Shown here piece by piece: positions 63,923 to 64,000 of a DNA stretch of 64,000 nucleotides. The translations under genes and the position numbers were made by a program. Every line of letters begins with the position of its first letter. The stretch's first letter is position 1. The notes beneath the pieces were generated by a model. It did not search any database and had not been told where the DNA came from. It was given only the letters and a program-made list of their open reading frames with translations. Source of the stretch: SAR92 clade bacterium H231 (lineage in GTDB: Bacteria; Pseudomonadota; Gammaproteobacteria; Pseudomonadales; Porticoccaceae); NCBI GenBank assembly GCA_025153775.1, contig JAOALC010000004.1:248001-312000 (forward strand), given 5' to 3'.

Positions 63923-64000
63923 TCAATCAGTAGTAATCTGCCGACACATGAGCAGCGCATCCTCGCGGCCCAGTTCGGTTTTGTAATAGTCGCGCCGCTC
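63923..64000 (-). CDS. 3' end of an unidentified gene (runs off the window)
   Basis: The last 25 codons of a leftward frame ending ERRDYYKTELGREDALLMCR then QITTD and TGA. Too short for family assignment. The clear stop, codon usage and the 50-base gap before the nfeD-like ATG support a real gene end. Confidence 0.55.
   Translation of the reverse strand, partial: ERRDYYKTELGREDALLMCRQITTD

Overview
The window looks like a chromosomal segment of a marine gammaproteobacterium, probably of the Cellvibrionales/Porticoccaceae (SAR92-like) or a neighbouring group. The basis is the housekeeping set and its order: a GDH180-type NAD-glutamate dehydrogenase, rmf, rlmKL, fabA-fabB, a split PntA, and the Pseudomonas-like arrangement uvrA / YajR-type MFS / ssb. 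The lineage is inferred from gene content and protein sequence, not from a database search.

Region 1 (about 1-11,560) is an integron gene-cassette array. About 17 attC sites (core ..AAC..inverted arms..GTT..) alternate with short cassettes, nearly all read leftward, so the attI-proximal side should be on the right. No integron integrase is visible at that end or anywhere in the window, so the array looks like a CALIN (attC cluster lacking an integrase). Its cargo includes a ParDE-type toxin-antitoxin pair in inverted orientation, a flavodoxin-fold quinone/NAD(P)H oxidoreductase, an Asp/Glu-type racemase, a Shedu-like nuclease, a TIR-domain protein of the CAP12/Pycsar-type TIR family, a DinB-fold protein, a GNAT acetyltransferase, a DJ-1/PfpI protein, and many unrecognised small proteins with membrane segments. 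The Shedu and TIR cassettes, together with the small membrane proteins, make this the part most likely to hold undescribed (anti-phage) functions.

Region 2 (11,560-12,830) is the array boundary: about 520 bases without a recognisable gene, then a YefM-YoeB toxin-antitoxin pair overlapping a glutaredoxin-like gene and transcribed leftward from a palindromic promoter.

Region 3 (12,880-64,000) is core chromosome: rlmKL, rmf, gdhB; a MoxR/Bat operon (AAA ATPase, DUF58, DUF4381, BatA, BatB-C, BatD); a DUF4212 + sodium:solute symporter pair; pepN, DUF2797, a YeaC-like gene, rhomboid, nadK; a shikimate-kinase-like gene; an aromatic/aspartate aminotransferase; an alpha/beta hydrolase, an SDR and a TIGR01777 epimerase; purC facing sdaA; an unknown gene with a LuxR-type regulator; clpB; pntAA-pntAB-pntB; ispB; fabA-fabB; a DUF885 peptidase-like lipid/peptide hydrolase; a peroxiredoxin; ssb; a YajR-like MFS; uvrA; DUF3581, DUF2750, a glycine-zipper lipoprotein; and an SPFH/NfeD pair. 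Several strong intrinsic terminators separate these units.
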